From Phytohabitans aurantiacus (GTDB taxonomy: Bacteria; Actinomycetota; Actinomycetes; Mycobacteriales; Micromonosporaceae): 64,000 nt of DNA. The notes under the pieces are model-generated. The model did no database searches and had not been told where the DNA came from. It saw nothing but the letters and a program-made list of their open reading frames with translations. The stretch lies in contig NZ_BSDI01000013.1 in assembly GCF_027923225.1 (NCBI RefSeq), positions 220,228-284,227 of the forward strand, given 5' to 3'. Position 1 is the first letter of the stretch. Every line of letters begins with the position of its first letter. This document shows, in pieces, positions 47,916 through 58,038 of the stretch. The position numbers were made by a program, and so were the translations under genes.

Positions 47916-49748
47916 TCAGACGAGGCTGTCGCGCCATTGGGTGTGGAGGAGGGCGTAGCGGCCGCCGGTCGCGATCAGCTCCTCGGGCGGGCCGTCCTCG
48001 ACGATGCGGCCGCCGTCGAGGACAAGTACCCGGTCGGCGATCTCCACTGTGGACAGGCGGTGCGCGATCACGATCGCGGTGCGCTCGCTCAGGATCGTGC
48101 GGAGCGCGCGTTGTACGAGTCGCTCGCTGGGCACGTCGAGCGACGACGTGGCCTCGTCGAGGATGAGCACGGTCGGGTCAGCGAGAAACGCTCGCGCGAA
48201 CGCGACGAGCTGCCGCTGCCCCGCCGAGAGCCGCCCGCCGCGGCGGTGCACGTCGGTGTCGTATCCGTCGGGCAGCGCCGCGATGAAGCCGTGCGCCCCG
48301 ATCGCCCGTGCCGCGCCGGCAACCTCGTCGTCGGTGGCGCTCGGCCGCCCGAACCGGATGTTGTCGGCGATGCTGCCGGAGAAGAGGTGGTTTTCCTGGG
48401 TGACCATCACGACCGCGCGCCGCAGGTCGGCGTCGGCCACCTCGCGCAGGTCGACGCCGTCGAGCGTCACCGAGCCTGTCACCGGGTCGTAGAACCGCGC
48501 CACCAGCTTCGCGATCGTCGACTTGCCGGCGCCGGTCGCCCCGACGAGCGCCACCGTCTGGCCCGCCGGAATGTGCAGGTCGAGCGTGGGCAGGATCGGC
48601 TGGTCGGGACGGTAGTGGAAGGTCACGGCCCGGAAGTCCAGGGCGCCACCACCGTCGGGTGCCAGCGCCACCGGCCGCGCCGGCTCTGGCACGGCGGGTT
48701 TCTCATCCAGTACTCCGGAGAGCTTCTCCAAGGCCGCGGTGGCCGACTGGAGCGAGTTGTAGAACTGGCTCAGCTCCTGCATCGGTTCGAAGAACCGCCG
48801 CAGATACAGCAGGAACGCCGCCAGCACGCCGATCTCGGTGCGACCGTGCATGACCAGCCAGCCGCCGTAGGTGAGGATGACCGCGATCGTGATGTTGCCG
48901 ATCACCTTGATGCCCGGCGAGTACGTGGCGATGAGCCGGAACGCGCGCAGGTTGGCGCGGCGGTAGTCGTCGTTGACCTTCTCGAAGATCTGCTGGTTGC
49001 GCGGCTCGCGGCGGAACGCCTGGACGGCCCGGATGCCGCCCAGCGACTCGACGAAGTGGACGATCACCAGTGCGACCGCCTCGCGGGTGCGGCGGTAGGC
49101 ACGGGCCGAGGCGCGGGCGAACCAGCGCGAGAGCCACAGCAGAAACGGAAACGCCAGCAGCGTGACCGCGGCGAGCGGCGCGTCGAGCCACAGCAGGATG
49201 CCGGCCACCGACAGCACCGACAGCCCGGCGAGGACGAGGTCGTCGATGCCGCCGTCGGCCAGTTCGGCGATGGAGTCCATGTCGCTCGTGAGGCGGGCGA
49301 CCACTCGACCGGACGTGTACCGCTCGTGGAAGCTGACCGACAGGCGCTGGAAGTGGTCGTACACCCGCTGGCGCAGGTCGAGCAGGACGGCCTGGCCGAT
49401 GCGCGCGGAGAGCACCAGGAAGCCCCGCTTGCCGATGTACTCGGCGACCGTGGCCGCGAGGAACGCGGACGCGATCGCGATCAGTGGACGGGCGTTGCCG
49501 TCGTCGCGCAGCGGCGGGATGGCGCTGTCGATGCCGAGCATGACCAGGTAAGGGCCGGCCATGCCGGCGGCGTTCTGCAACAGCAACAGGCCGACGGCGA
49601 CGGCGAGCAGCCTGCGGTGCGGCCGGATCAGCGAGGTGAGCAGCGTCCGGCTGCGAGCCCGCAGGCGTACGACCGAGCCGGTCTCCGCGACCGTCTGCTC
49701 CGCCGCCTGGTCGGGCGCGATGCCCCGCCAGTTATCGGCTGACGACAT
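47916..49748 (-). CDS. ABC exporter half-transporter, subunit B
   Basis: A 610-residue fused permease-ATPase. Six membrane helices (about 40-330), then a nucleotide-binding domain with Walker A GATGAGKST (near 405), signature LSAGQRQ, Walker B VLILDEA and H-loop AHRLST. LSAGQ is one base change from the consensus LSGGQ. The substrate is unknown (lipid, drug or peptide). The ATG at 49748 lies inside the upstream gene's 3' end (17-bp overlap), so the two half-transporters are co-translated and probably form a heterodimer. Repeat copy M follows. Confidence 0.92.
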   Translation of the reverse strand: MSSADNWRGIAPDQAAEQTVAETGSVVRLRARSRTLLTSLIRPHRRLLAVAVGLLLLQNAAGMAGPYLVMLGIDSAIPPLRDDGNARPLIAIASAFLAATVAEYIGKRGFLVLSARIGQAVLLDLRQRVYDHFQRLSVSFHERYTSGRVVARLTSDMDSIAELADGGIDDLVLAGLSVLSVAGILLWLDAPLAAVTLLAFPFLLWLSRWFARASARAYRRTREAVALVIVHFVESLGGIRAVQAFRREPRNQQIFEKVNDDYRRANLRAFRLIATYSPGIKVIGNITIAVILTYGGWLVMHGRTEIGVLAAFLLYLRRFFEPMQELSQFYNSLQSATAALEKLSGVLDEKPAVPEPARPVALAPDGGGALDFRAVTFHYRPDQPILPTLDLHIPAGQTVALVGATGAGKSTIAKLVARFYDPVTGSVTLDGVDLREVADADLRRAVVMVTQENHLFSGSIADNIRFGRPSATDDEVAGAARAIGAHGFIAALPDGYDTDVHRRGGRLSAGQRQLVAFARAFLADPTVLILDEATSSLDVPSERLVQRALRTILSERTAIVIAHRLSTVEIADRVLVLDGGRIVEDGPPEELIATGGRYALLHTQWRDSLV

Positions 49749-51534
49749 CGTCGACCTCGAGCTCGGTGCCGGAGGCGTCAGCCTCCAGGGAGGCGGACGC
49801 GGAGAGTGCCGCGCGGTACGCCGGAACGTCGCTGAGCAGCTCGGAATGGGTGCCGATCGCGACGATCTCGCCGTCGGCCAGGAGCGCGACCCGGTCGGCG
49901 AGCGCCACTGTGGACGGCCGGTGGACGACGAGGAGTGCGGTAGTGCCGCGGAGCACCCGGGCGAGCGCGTCTTCGACAAGGGCCTCGGTGTGCACGTCGA
50001 GCGCGGAGAGCGGATCGTCGAGCACCAGTACGCGGGGGCGGCTCACCACCGCGCGGGCGAGCGCGAGCCGCTGGCGCTGCCCACCGGAGAGCGACAGGCC
50101 CTGCTCGCCGATCCGGGTGTCGAGCCGCCACGGCAGGTCGTACACGAATTCCGCCTGCGCCACCGCGAGGGCCTCGGCGATCTCCTCGTCGGTGGCCTCG
50201 TGCCGCCCGAGCGTGAGGTTTTCGCGCACCGACATGGAGAAGAGCGTCGGCTCCTCGAACGCCATGCCGACCAGCCTGCGCAGCGAGGTGAGCTGGATGT
50301 CGCGGATGTCGCGGCCGTCGAGCGTGATGCGCCCGCCGCTGACGTCGTACAGCCGCGGCGCGAGCGAGACGAGGCTGGTCTTGCCCGAGCCGGTGGCGCC
50401 GACGATCGCCAAGGTCTCGCCGGGTCGTACGTCGAGGTCGATGCGGCGCAGCACGGGCGCGCTGGTGCCGGGGTATGTGAACGACACGCCCTCGAACCTC
50501 AGATGCCCTTCGGACTCCCGCAGCGCAACCGCAGCCGGCCGGTCCACGATGGACGGTGGCGTGTCGAGTACGTCGTGAATGCGGTCGGCGGCGGTCATCG
50601 CCTCCTGCGCGTTCGCGATGATCCAGCCCAGCGACTCGATCGGCCAGATCAGCATGAGCTGGAGCGACACGAACGCGACCAACTCGCCGAGCGTCATCGC
50701 GTCGTGTGCGACCGCCACCGAGCCGGCGACCAGCACGATCGCGAGCGTCAGGTTGGGCACGAGGTCGAATCGTGCCGAGCTGAGCGCCAGCAGCCGGCCC
50801 TTGCCGATCGCGGTGTCGTGGAGGCGGCGCGCCTCGCGGCCGAACCGCTTCGCCATGTGCGGCCGCCGCCCGAACGACTTGATCGTGCGCAGGCCCTGCG
50901 CCGACTCCTCGACCAGCGTGGCGACGTCGCCGAGCTCGTCCTGCATGCGGCGGGACGCGGCGATGTAGTGGCGCGAGAAGTGCCGGCTGAGCAGGAAGAG
51001 CGGTATGCCGCTCGTGGCGACCAGCAGCCCGAGCGGCCAGCGCAGGTGGATGAGCAGCGCCACCACGGTGATGTACGTGGCGGTGTTGACGATCAGGAAC
51101 ACCAGCCCGAACGACAGGAACCGCCTGATCACCGACAGGTCGGCGGTGATGCGGGACAGGAGCTGGCCGGTCTGCCACTGGTCGTGGAACGAAATCTGCA
51201 GCCGCTGGAGGTGGGCGTAGAGCTCGTTGCGGATCGTGGTCTCCATGCCGAGCGCGGACGCCGCCTGGGTCCACCGCCGGATGAAGATGAGGCCGGCCTC
51301 GATCAGCCCGAAGACGGCCGCGAGCGCGCCGAGCTGCCACAGCCCCACCGGGTCGCGGTGGGCGATCGGACCGTCGACGACCTGCGCCACGACCAGCGGG
51401 ACGGCGATGCTGGCGCCCGTCGCGGCGAACGCGGCGAGCACCAGCCACACCATCTGGCCCAGATATGGGCGGACATAACGGCGGATTCGCCACAGATTGT
51501 GCACGGGGTGTTGTCTGTCACCGTGATAGTGCAC
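49732..51534 (-). CDS. ABC exporter half-transporter, subunit A
   Basis: A 600-residue permease-ATPase partner of the downstream gene. Membrane domain ~20-310, then an ATPase with Walker A GATGSGKTS, LSGGQRQ, Walker B VLVLDDPLSALD. In this subunit the Walker B is followed by Asp (LDDP), not Glu, so its own catalytic glutamate is absent, as in one site of many heterodimeric exporters. The GTG at 51534 is preceded by TAACGT with a 6-nt spacer (leaderless); a GTG at 51504 is an alternative. The promoter overlaps the end of ogt. Confidence 0.92.
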   Translation of the reverse strand: MHYHGDRQHPVHNLWRIRRYVRPYLGQMVWLVLAAFAATGASIAVPLVVAQVVDGPIAHRDPVGLWQLGALAAVFGLIEAGLIFIRRWTQAASALGMETTIRNELYAHLQRLQISFHDQWQTGQLLSRITADLSVIRRFLSFGLVFLIVNTATYITVVALLIHLRWPLGLLVATSGIPLFLLSRHFSRHYIAASRRMQDELGDVATLVEESAQGLRTIKSFGRRPHMAKRFGREARRLHDTAIGKGRLLALSSARFDLVPNLTLAIVLVAGSVAVAHDAMTLGELVAFVSLQLMLIWPIESLGWIIANAQEAMTAADRIHDVLDTPPSIVDRPAAVALRESEGHLRFEGVSFTYPGTSAPVLRRIDLDVRPGETLAIVGATGSGKTSLVSLAPRLYDVSGGRITLDGRDIRDIQLTSLRRLVGMAFEEPTLFSMSVRENLTLGRHEATDEEIAEALAVAQAEFVYDLPWRLDTRIGEQGLSLSGGQRQRLALARAVVSRPRVLVLDDPLSALDVHTEALVEDALARVLRGTTALLVVHRPSTVALADRVALLADGEIVAIGTHSELLSDVPAYRAALSASASLEADASGTELEVDDVVSR

Positions 51535-51563
51535 AGAGTGACGTTATCTGTTACGTCTGACGT

Positions 51564-52076
51564 TTACGAGTCAGTTGTGTTCTCGTGTGCCAGAAGCCAC
51601 TTCTTCACGTCGAGGCCCCACCGGTACCCGCGCAGCGTGCCGTCGGTACCGATGATCCGGTGGCACGGCACGAACAGCGCGACCGCGTTACGAGCGCAGG
51701 CGGTCGCGGCGGCCCGGATCGCACTCGGCCGGCCCGCCAGCGCGGCGAACTGGGTGTACGTCACCGGCTGCCCCGGCTTGACGTGCCGCAGCGTGTCCCA
51801 GGAATGCGACAGGAACGCCCCACCGGTGTGCTGCTCCACCGTCACCTCGTCGATGGCGGCCACATCACCGTCTAAATAGGACCTGACAGCATCGGTCACG
51901 GACCCGAGGTCCGGTCGGGCGCGCGGCTCCGCACGCAGGCTCGGGTGTACCAGCCGGAGCAGCTCCGCCGTATCGGTGGTGAAACCCGCCGCGCGAACCG
52001 CGTTGTCGTCGCTCGCCAGGATCGTAAACGGGCCGGCGGGCGTGTCGACGGTCGTCATGTTCATCTTCTTCTCCAT
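51564..52076 (-). CDS. ogt: methylated-DNA--protein-cysteine methyltransferase
   Basis: It repairs O6-alkylguanine by suicidal alkyl transfer to its own cysteine. The acceptor motif is VPCHRIIG (near 136-143); TYTQFAALAGRPSAIRAAATA is the DNA-binding helix region and N-terminal MTTVDTPAGPFTILA is typical. Length 170 aa. The ATG at 52076 is one base after the alkA stop and has GGAGG 8-9 nt upstream, inside the alkA end. The pair forms an adaptive-response-like operon. Confidence 0.93.
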   Translation of the reverse strand: MEKKMNMTTVDTPAGPFTILASDDNAVRAAGFTTDTAELLRLVHPSLRAEPRARPDLGSVTDAVRSYLDGDVAAIDEVTVEQHTGGAFLSHSWDTLRHVKPGQPVTYTQFAALAGRPSAIRAAATACARNAVALFVPCHRIIGTDGTLRGYRWGLDVKKWLLAHENTTDS

Positions 52077-52077
52077 T

Positions 52078-53484
52078 TCATGACCTCCACAGCCTGATCA
52101 GGGCGTACGAGCGCCACGGCCGCCAGCGGGCCGCGTACGCGTCGAGCGCCGTCGGGTCGTCGGGGATGCCGAGCGCCTCCGCGCCGCGGCGGATCCCCAG
52201 GTCGGTCGGGAGGAACGTGTCCGGGTCGCCGATACCCCGCATGGCCACGTAGCCGGCGGTCCACGCCCCGATGCCGGGCAGCGCGGTGAGCCCCGCGACC
52301 GCCGCCTCGCGGTCGGCTCCCGGATCCAGGTGCAGCCCGCCGGCGACCGCCTCGGCGAGCGCGCGGATCGTCGCCCGTCTCGCCGCCGGCATCCGGAACG
52401 CCTCGTCGGGCAACTCCAGCACCTGCTCCGGAGATGGGAACGGCGTCAACTCGTCGGGTGCGGTGGTCACCAGGTTCGACAGGACCCGGCGTGCGGCCAG
52501 TACCGAAATCTGCTGGCCGACGACGGCCCGGACCGCCATCTCCCAGCCGTCCACCGACCGCGGCACGCGGACGCCCGGCTCCTTCGCGACCGACGGCTCC
52601 AGCGCCTCGTCCGCCGCGAGCGTCGCGTCCACGGCGATCGGGTCCGCGTCCAGGTCGAGCAGGCGGCGGCAGCGCGCTACTGCGGGCGCCAGGTCCCGCA
52701 CGTCCGTCAGGCGCAGCCGCGCGGCGACGTACTCCGGCTGCGGCGTGAGCGTCACCGTGGCGGTGCCGTGGGGCAATCGCAGCGCCCGCTGGTACGTGGT
52801 CGTGTCCACCTCTTCGACGCCCGGAACAGCCCGCAGCGCGAGGAACTCCAGCAGCGAAGCGGCGTGCAGCGGCGGCCGGTACGCCAGCCGGAGCGCGACC
52901 GTGCCCGCCTCGGCGGTGCGGCGGGCGCCCGGCTTGCGCAGTTCCGACGGCGCGGCGCCGTACACCTCGCGGATCGTGTCGTTGAACTGCCGCACGCTGC
53001 CGAACCCGGCCGCGAACGCGATCTCGGCCAGCCCCAGGTCGGTCGTCTCGATCAGGATGCGTGCCGTCTGCGCCCGTTGCGCCCGGGCCAGCGCTAGCGG
53101 CCCGGCGCCGAGCTCGGCCGTCAGCATCCGGTGCAGGTGCCGCTCGGTGTACCCGAGCCGGCTCGCCAGCCCCGGCACGCCGTCCCGGTCGACGACGCCG
53201 TCGCCGATCAGCCGCATCGCGCGCCCGACCAGGTCGGCTCGCGCGTCCCACTCCGGTGAGCCCGGGGCCGCGTCGGGGCGGCACCTGCGACACGCCCGGA
53301 ACCCGGCGCGCTGCGCCGCTGCCGCCGACGGGTAGAACCGCACGTTCTGCCGCTTCGGGGTGACCGCCGGGCAGGACGGCTTGCAGTAGATCCGTGTCGA
53401 GGTCACCGCGGTGTAGAACCAGCCGTCGAACCGCTGGTCGCGGCTGTCGACGGCTCGGTAGCACCGCTCGAAATCGAGTTCCAC
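52078..53484 (-). CDS. alkA: Ada-type regulator fused to AlkA DNA-3-methyladenine glycosylase
   Basis: A 468-residue fusion. Residues 1-75: Ada methylphosphotriester domain with four cysteines in YCKPSCP and CRRCRPD. Residues 80-185: AraC-type DNA-binding domain (SRLGYTERHLHRML, EIAFAAGFGSVRQFNDTIREVYG). Residues 190-468: AlkA with the HhH-GPD motif LTALPGIGAWTAGYVAMRGIGD and the catalytic Asp in DTFLPTDLG. It should sense alkylated DNA phosphates and induce its own operon while excising 3-methylpurines. The GTG at 53484 begins (V)ELDFERCYRAV. ogt follows one base after the stop. Confidence 0.93.
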   Translation of the reverse strand: MELDFERCYRAVDSRDQRFDGWFYTAVTSTRIYCKPSCPAVTPKRQNVRFYPSAAAAQRAGFRACRRCRPDAAPGSPEWDARADLVGRAMRLIGDGVVDRDGVPGLASRLGYTERHLHRMLTAELGAGPLALARAQRAQTARILIETTDLGLAEIAFAAGFGSVRQFNDTIREVYGAAPSELRKPGARRTAEAGTVALRLAYRPPLHAASLLEFLALRAVPGVEEVDTTTYQRALRLPHGTATVTLTPQPEYVAARLRLTDVRDLAPAVARCRRLLDLDADPIAVDATLAADEALEPSVAKEPGVRVPRSVDGWEMAVRAVVGQQISVLAARRVLSNLVTTAPDELTPFPSPEQVLELPDEAFRMPAARRATIRALAEAVAGGLHLDPGADREAAVAGLTALPGIGAWTAGYVAMRGIGDPDTFLPTDLGIRRGAEALGIPDDPTALDAYAARWRPWRSYALIRLWRS

Positions 53485-53589
53485 GCCATCGATACTGCCC
53501 CAGGATGCCGGGCACGGCTGGCGGGATTCGGACGTCGGCGTGACGGCTTGCGACAGGGCGTCGAACCGACCCGCGTAGACTCGCGGTCC

Positions 53590-54675
<1,086 letters not shown>

Positions 54676-54684
54676 CCGGCGGCC

Positions 54685-55629
54685 ATGCTGCTCAGCCCGT
54701 ACGACATCGAGGTGTTCGAGCGCTCCCGGCCGCGCCTTGAGGCGATCGCCTATCGCCTGCTGGGCTCGGCGAGCGACGCGGAGGATGTGGTCCAGGACAC
54801 GTTCCTGCGCTGGCAGGCCGCCGATCGGGAGCGTGTCGAGGTCCCCGACGCGTGGCTGACGAAGGTGCTCACCAACCTGTGCCTCAACCAGCTCACCTCG
54901 GCGCGAGCCAGGCGCGAGACGTACGTGGGCATGTGGCTGCCCGAGCCCGTCCTCGCCGGAGACCGGATGCTCGGCCCGGTCGACACCGTCGAGCAGCGCG
55001 AATCGGTCTCCACCGCGGTGCTGACCCTCCTGGAGCGGCTTTCGGCCAACGAGCGCGTCGTCTACGTGCTGCGCGAGGCGTTCGGCTATTCGCACGGAGA
55101 GATCGCCGAGATCCTCGATCTCTCCGAGTCGAACTGCCAGCAGATCTACCGGAGGGCCAAGCAGCACGTCGCCGCAGACCGGGCACGCGCGGAGGTCGAC
55201 GAGGCAGCCGCCCGCAGGATCGTCGAGGAGTTTCTCGCCGCGGCCGTCAGCGGCCAGACCGAGCAACTGGTGAAGCTGTTGAGCGTCGACGCGATCAGTG
55301 TCGGTGACGGCGGCGGCAAGGTACGGGCGGTCGCGACGCCGATCTCCGGTGCGGTGGCGGTGGCGAGGTTCCTGCGTGGCCTGTTCAAGCCCGCCGACGC
55401 CAAACGGGCCATGGTGGGCGGTAGCCCGACCTTCTACGCCAACGTGGTCAACGGCGAGCCAGCGGTGGTGATCGTGGTGGATGACCGGGTCGTCGGCACC
55501 ATGTCGCTGGAGGTGGTGTCCGGGGCCATCGCGGCGGTCCGCTTCCAGGCCAACCCCGACAAGCTTGGCCGCTTCACTCGCCAGTGGTTCGCATCCGAGC
55601 GCGGGGAGCCTGTCATCGACGCCTGGTGA
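54685..55629 (+). CDS. sigJ: ECF41-family RNA polymerase sigma factor (SigJ-like)
   Basis: A 314-residue sigma factor: sigma-2 (RPRLEAIAYRLLGSASDAEDVVQDTFLRW), sigma-4 (ESNCQQIYRRAKQHV), then a C-terminal SnoaL/NTF2-like domain of about 130 residues that tunes activity in place of an anti-sigma factor. The three family signatures are present: WLPEP (near 91), DGGGK (near 210) and NPDKL (near 291). ECF41 sigmas usually control one adjacent oxidoreductase, carboxymuconolactone decarboxylase or epimerase gene; the next gene, 82 bp downstream, encodes an oxidoreductase. Confidence 0.93.
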   Translation: MLLSPYDIEVFERSRPRLEAIAYRLLGSASDAEDVVQDTFLRWQAADRERVEVPDAWLTKVLTNLCLNQLTSARARRETYVGMWLPEPVLAGDRMLGPVDTVEQRESVSTAVLTLLERLSANERVVYVLREAFGYSHGEIAEILDLSESNCQQIYRRAKQHVAADRARAEVDEAAARRIVEEFLAAAVSGQTEQLVKLLSVDAISVGDGGGKVRAVATPISGAVAVARFLRGLFKPADAKRAMVGGSPTFYANVVNGEPAVVIVVDDRVVGTMSLEVVSGAIAAVRFQANPDKLGRFTRQWFASERGEPVIDAW

Positions 55630-55633
55630 TTCA

Positions 55634-55663
55634 GGTCACAGCCAGCTCCTGTCAGGAATCGTG
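55634..55663 (+). promoter_or_regulatory. candidate ECF41 promoter before the FAD oxidoreductase
   Basis: GGTCACA (55634-55640) resembles the ECF41 -35 word TGTCACA, and CGTG (55660-55663) the -10 word CGTC. The spacer is 19 bp, a little longer than described for this group, so this is only a candidate. It sits between sigJ and its presumed target. Confidence 0.4.
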
Positions 55664-55711
55664 TCGCTGCCCGGTTCAGGAGGCGACACACACCGAGACA
55701 GGAGTGAGGCC

Positions 55712-56899
55712 ATGAAGCACCGCATCGTCGTCCTCGGGGCCGGGTATACCGGAGCGCTCACCGCCGGCCGTCTCGCCCGGCGGCTGCACCCCGACGACAG
55801 CGAGATCACCGTCGTCAACGCGGTTCCTGACTTCGTCGAGCGGGTCCGCATGCACCAGGTCGCGACCGGCCAGGAACTCAAGCACCGCCCGCTGACCGAC
55901 ATCTACGCGGGCACGGGAGTCGACGTCCGGCTGGCGCGGGTCACCGCAGTCGACGTCGAACGCAAGACCGTCGCGCTCCTCGAAGAGCACGGCGCCGGCG
56001 AGATCGCCTACGACACCCTGGTCTACGCCCTCGGCAGCGCGGCCACCGACCACGGGGTGCCCGGCGCCACCGAGCACGCCTACGACATCGCCGGCAGGCA
56101 GTCGGCGCTCCGGCTGCGCGAGCGGCTGAACGAGCTCGCCGCGGGCGGGGCCGTGCTGGTCGTCGGCGGAGGACTCACGGGCATCGAGGCGGCTACGGAG
56201 ATCGCCGAGTCCCGGCCCGACCTGCACGTCGCTATCGCCGCCCGCGGCGTCCTCGGCGACTGGCTCAGCGAGAAGGGCCGGCGGCACCTGCGCGGCGTCT
56301 TCGACCGGCTCGGCATCGCCGTGCAAGAGCACACCGACATCGCGCGGGTCGAGGCGACCGGCGTGGTCACCGGTGACGGCAAGACCATTCCAGCGCAGGT
56401 CACGGTGTGGACGGCGGGTTTCGCGGTACACCCCATCGCCGCCGCCACGACCCTGAAGGTCGCCGGCAACGGGCAGATCATCGTCGACGGCACGATGCGC
56501 TCGGTCTCGCATCCCGACGTGTACGCCGTGGGCGACGCCGGGCTCGCCGACGGGTCGGGTGGCAAGCCGCTGCGGATGTCGTGCGCCTCGGGGATCCCGA
56601 TGGCCATGCGGGCGGCAGATGCCATCGCCGCGCGCCTGACCGGCCAGAAGCTCCCCGAGGGCCAGATCGGGTACTCCCAGCAGTGCATCAGCCTCGGTCG
56701 CCGGGATGGCCTCATCCAGTTCGTGACCGCCGACGACCAACCGAAGCCGTCTGTCCTCATGGGAAAGATGGCGGCCCGGTACAAGGAGTTGATCTGCAAG
56801 AGCGCGGCCTGGAGCATCGACCACCCGACGCTGCTGGCCCCCACCCGCCGCCGGCACCTCTCGGCGGCGGGCGTCGAGAACCCGGTGGCCACCTCGTGA
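55712..56899 (+). CDS. FAD-dependent oxidoreductase (NDH-2-like), presumed sigJ target
   Basis: A 395-residue pyridine nucleotide-disulfide-type flavoprotein. FAD loop VVLGAGYTGALTAGRLARR (near 6-24), the NAD(P) loop VLVVGGGLTGIEAATEIAES (near 150), and the second FAD-binding motif VYAVGDAGLA (near 272). The plan fits NADH:quinone-type reductases without a redox-active disulfide. The ATG at 55712 has GGAGTGAGG upstream. It ends 20 bp before the higBA operator. Confidence 0.88.
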   Translation: MKHRIVVLGAGYTGALTAGRLARRLHPDDSEITVVNAVPDFVERVRMHQVATGQELKHRPLTDIYAGTGVDVRLARVTAVDVERKTVALLEEHGAGEIAYDTLVYALGSAATDHGVPGATEHAYDIAGRQSALRLRERLNELAAGGAVLVVGGGLTGIEAATEIAESRPDLHVAIAARGVLGDWLSEKGRRHLRGVFDRLGIAVQEHTDIARVEATGVVTGDGKTIPAQVTVWTAGFAVHPIAAATTLKVAGNGQIIVDGTMRSVSHPDVYAVGDAGLADGSGGKPLRMSCASGIPMAMRAADAIAARLTGQKLPEGQIGYSQQCISLGRRDGLIQFVTADDQPKPSVLMGKMAARYKELICKSAAWSIDHPTLLAPTRRRHLSAAGVENPVATS

Positions 56900-56919
56900 C
56901 GGCAGGACCACATCGGTGG

Positions 56920-56948
56920 CACAGCATAACGCGTTGCGTTATGCTGTG
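56920..56948 (+). promoter_or_regulatory. higBA operator/promoter palindrome
   Basis: Perfect 13-bp arms CACAGCATAACGC (56920-56932) and GCGTTATGCTGTG (56936-56948) with a GTT centre. The right arm contains the likely -10 hexamer TATGCT (56940-56945), 6 nt before the GTG of higB (56952), so the operator covers the promoter and the mRNA would be leaderless. Such a site would let HigA, alone or with HigB, shut off its own promoter. Confidence 0.8.
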
Positions 56949-56951
56949 TGG

Positions 56952-57233
56952 GTGATCAGGTCGTTCGGGGATACCGTGACCGAGCGGCTCTGGGCACGTG
57001 AGCGGGTCAGGGAGATCGATCCGCGCATCCACCGTGTAGCGCTCCGGAAGCTGGTGATGTTGGACGCTGCTGCGGTGCTCGACGACCTGCGGGTGCCGCC
57101 AGGCAACCGCCTGGAGGCTCTCAGGGCAGACCGGGGCGGCCAGCACAGCATTCGCATCAACCAGCAGTGGCGGATCTGCTTCGTCTGGACCGCTGCCGGC
57201 CCTGAGCGCGTCGAGATCGTGGACTATCACTAG
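56952..57233 (+). CDS. higB: HigB-type mRNA-cleaving toxin
   Basis: A 93-residue RelE-superfamily toxin with the HigB pattern (V)IRSFGDTVTERLW, ALRKLVMLDAAAVLDDLRVPPGNRLEAL, QHSIRINQQWRICF and the ending VEIVDYH. It is expected to cut mRNA at the ribosome. The open frame runs 12 codons upstream through the operator palindrome; the GTG at 56952 matches the known N-terminus of the family (MIRSF). The antitoxin gene follows 8 bp downstream. Confidence 0.92.
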   Translation: MIRSFGDTVTERLWARERVREIDPRIHRVALRKLVMLDAAAVLDDLRVPPGNRLEALRADRGGQHSIRINQQWRICFVWTAAGPERVEIVDYH

Positions 57234-57241
57234 GGGGGCAG

Positions 57242-57535
57242 ATGGACAAGATCAGTCCGATCCACCCGGGCGAGGTGCTTCTGGAGGAGTTCATCGAGCC
57301 GCTGGGCGTGACGCAGCACAAGGTCGCGGTCGCGATCGGCGTGCCGCCGCGGAGGATCAACGAGATCGTGCACGGCAAGCGGCGTGTCACGGCTGACACC
57401 GCACTGCGGCTGGCCCGGTACTTCGGTACGACGGACCTGTTCTGGCTGAACCTGCAGATCCGCTTCGACCTCGAGATGGAGCGGGATCACCTCGGATCGT
57501 CGTTGGAGGCGATACGGCCGCTCGAGGCGGTCTGA
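57242..57535 (+). CDS. higA: HigA antitoxin, XRE-type HTH
   Basis: A 97-residue protein with an N-terminal HigA signature (ISPIHPGEVLLEEFIEPLGVTQHKVA) and HTH (VPPRRINEIVHGKRRVTADTALRLARYF). It neutralises HigB and represses the operon, probably through the palindrome ahead of higB. The start ATG at 57242 has GGGGGG directly upstream. The toxin-first order is the higBA hallmark. Confidence 0.93.
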   Translation: MDKISPIHPGEVLLEEFIEPLGVTQHKVAVAIGVPPRRINEIVHGKRRVTADTALRLARYFGTTDLFWLNLQIRFDLEMERDHLGSSLEAIRPLEAV

Positions 57536-57541
57536 GGGCGG

Positions 57542-57904
57542 CTATTCGGCGCCGGTGACCTTGCGGTAGGCATCTTCGATGCGGGCGGCGAGCGTGACCT
57601 CGCCCTCGGTGATCACGTCGCCTTCCCGGGGGCTCACCCGGATCTGGGTGCGCCCGTCGAGCCGCCGGATCTCCGGACGGATGTGCAACGCATCGGCGAC
57701 GACCTTGATACGCTCAGTGAGCGCAGCGTGTTGGGCGTCATCGAGGACCAGGGTGCGCTTGATCTGGCGACCCTCGCGAGCCCAACCACCAAGTAGGGTC
57801 AGCGCGTCGCTGAGATAGTCGCGGTCTGCCCTGCTGCCCCACAGAGCACGCATGCGCCACACCTCCCAGGCGTCGTTGCCGGCTTGTGGCCAAATCGTCG
57901 CCAT
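57542..57904 (-). CDS. hypothetical protein, weak resemblance to pterin-4a-carbinolamine dehydratase
   Basis: About 120 residues. The C-terminal half (HAALTERIKVVADALHIRPEIRRLDG and EVTLAARIEDAYRKVTG) recalls the DCoH/PCD fold, but the usual catalytic His triad is not visible, so function is uncertain. The ATG at 57904 has GATGACGAG upstream; the frame is also open to an ATG at 58003. It is divergent from the NUDIX gene and its stop is 6 bp from the end of higA. Confidence 0.55.
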   Translation of the reverse strand: MATIWPQAGNDAWEVWRMRALWGSRADRDYLSDALTLLGGWAREGRQIKRTLVLDDAQHAALTERIKVVADALHIRPEIRRLDGRTQIRVSPREGDVITEGEVTLAARIEDAYRKVTGAE

Positions 57905-58038
57905 CTCGTCATCGTTCGGTGTCCACCAGTCTTGCCGCTGACCGGCTGGTGTGTCCACGCCCACAATTCCGTCTTCTGGTGTCCTACAGGACGGCTCCGG
58001 CACCCAAATTTCGTTCTGATCTGGAAGGCTGGTCGGCC

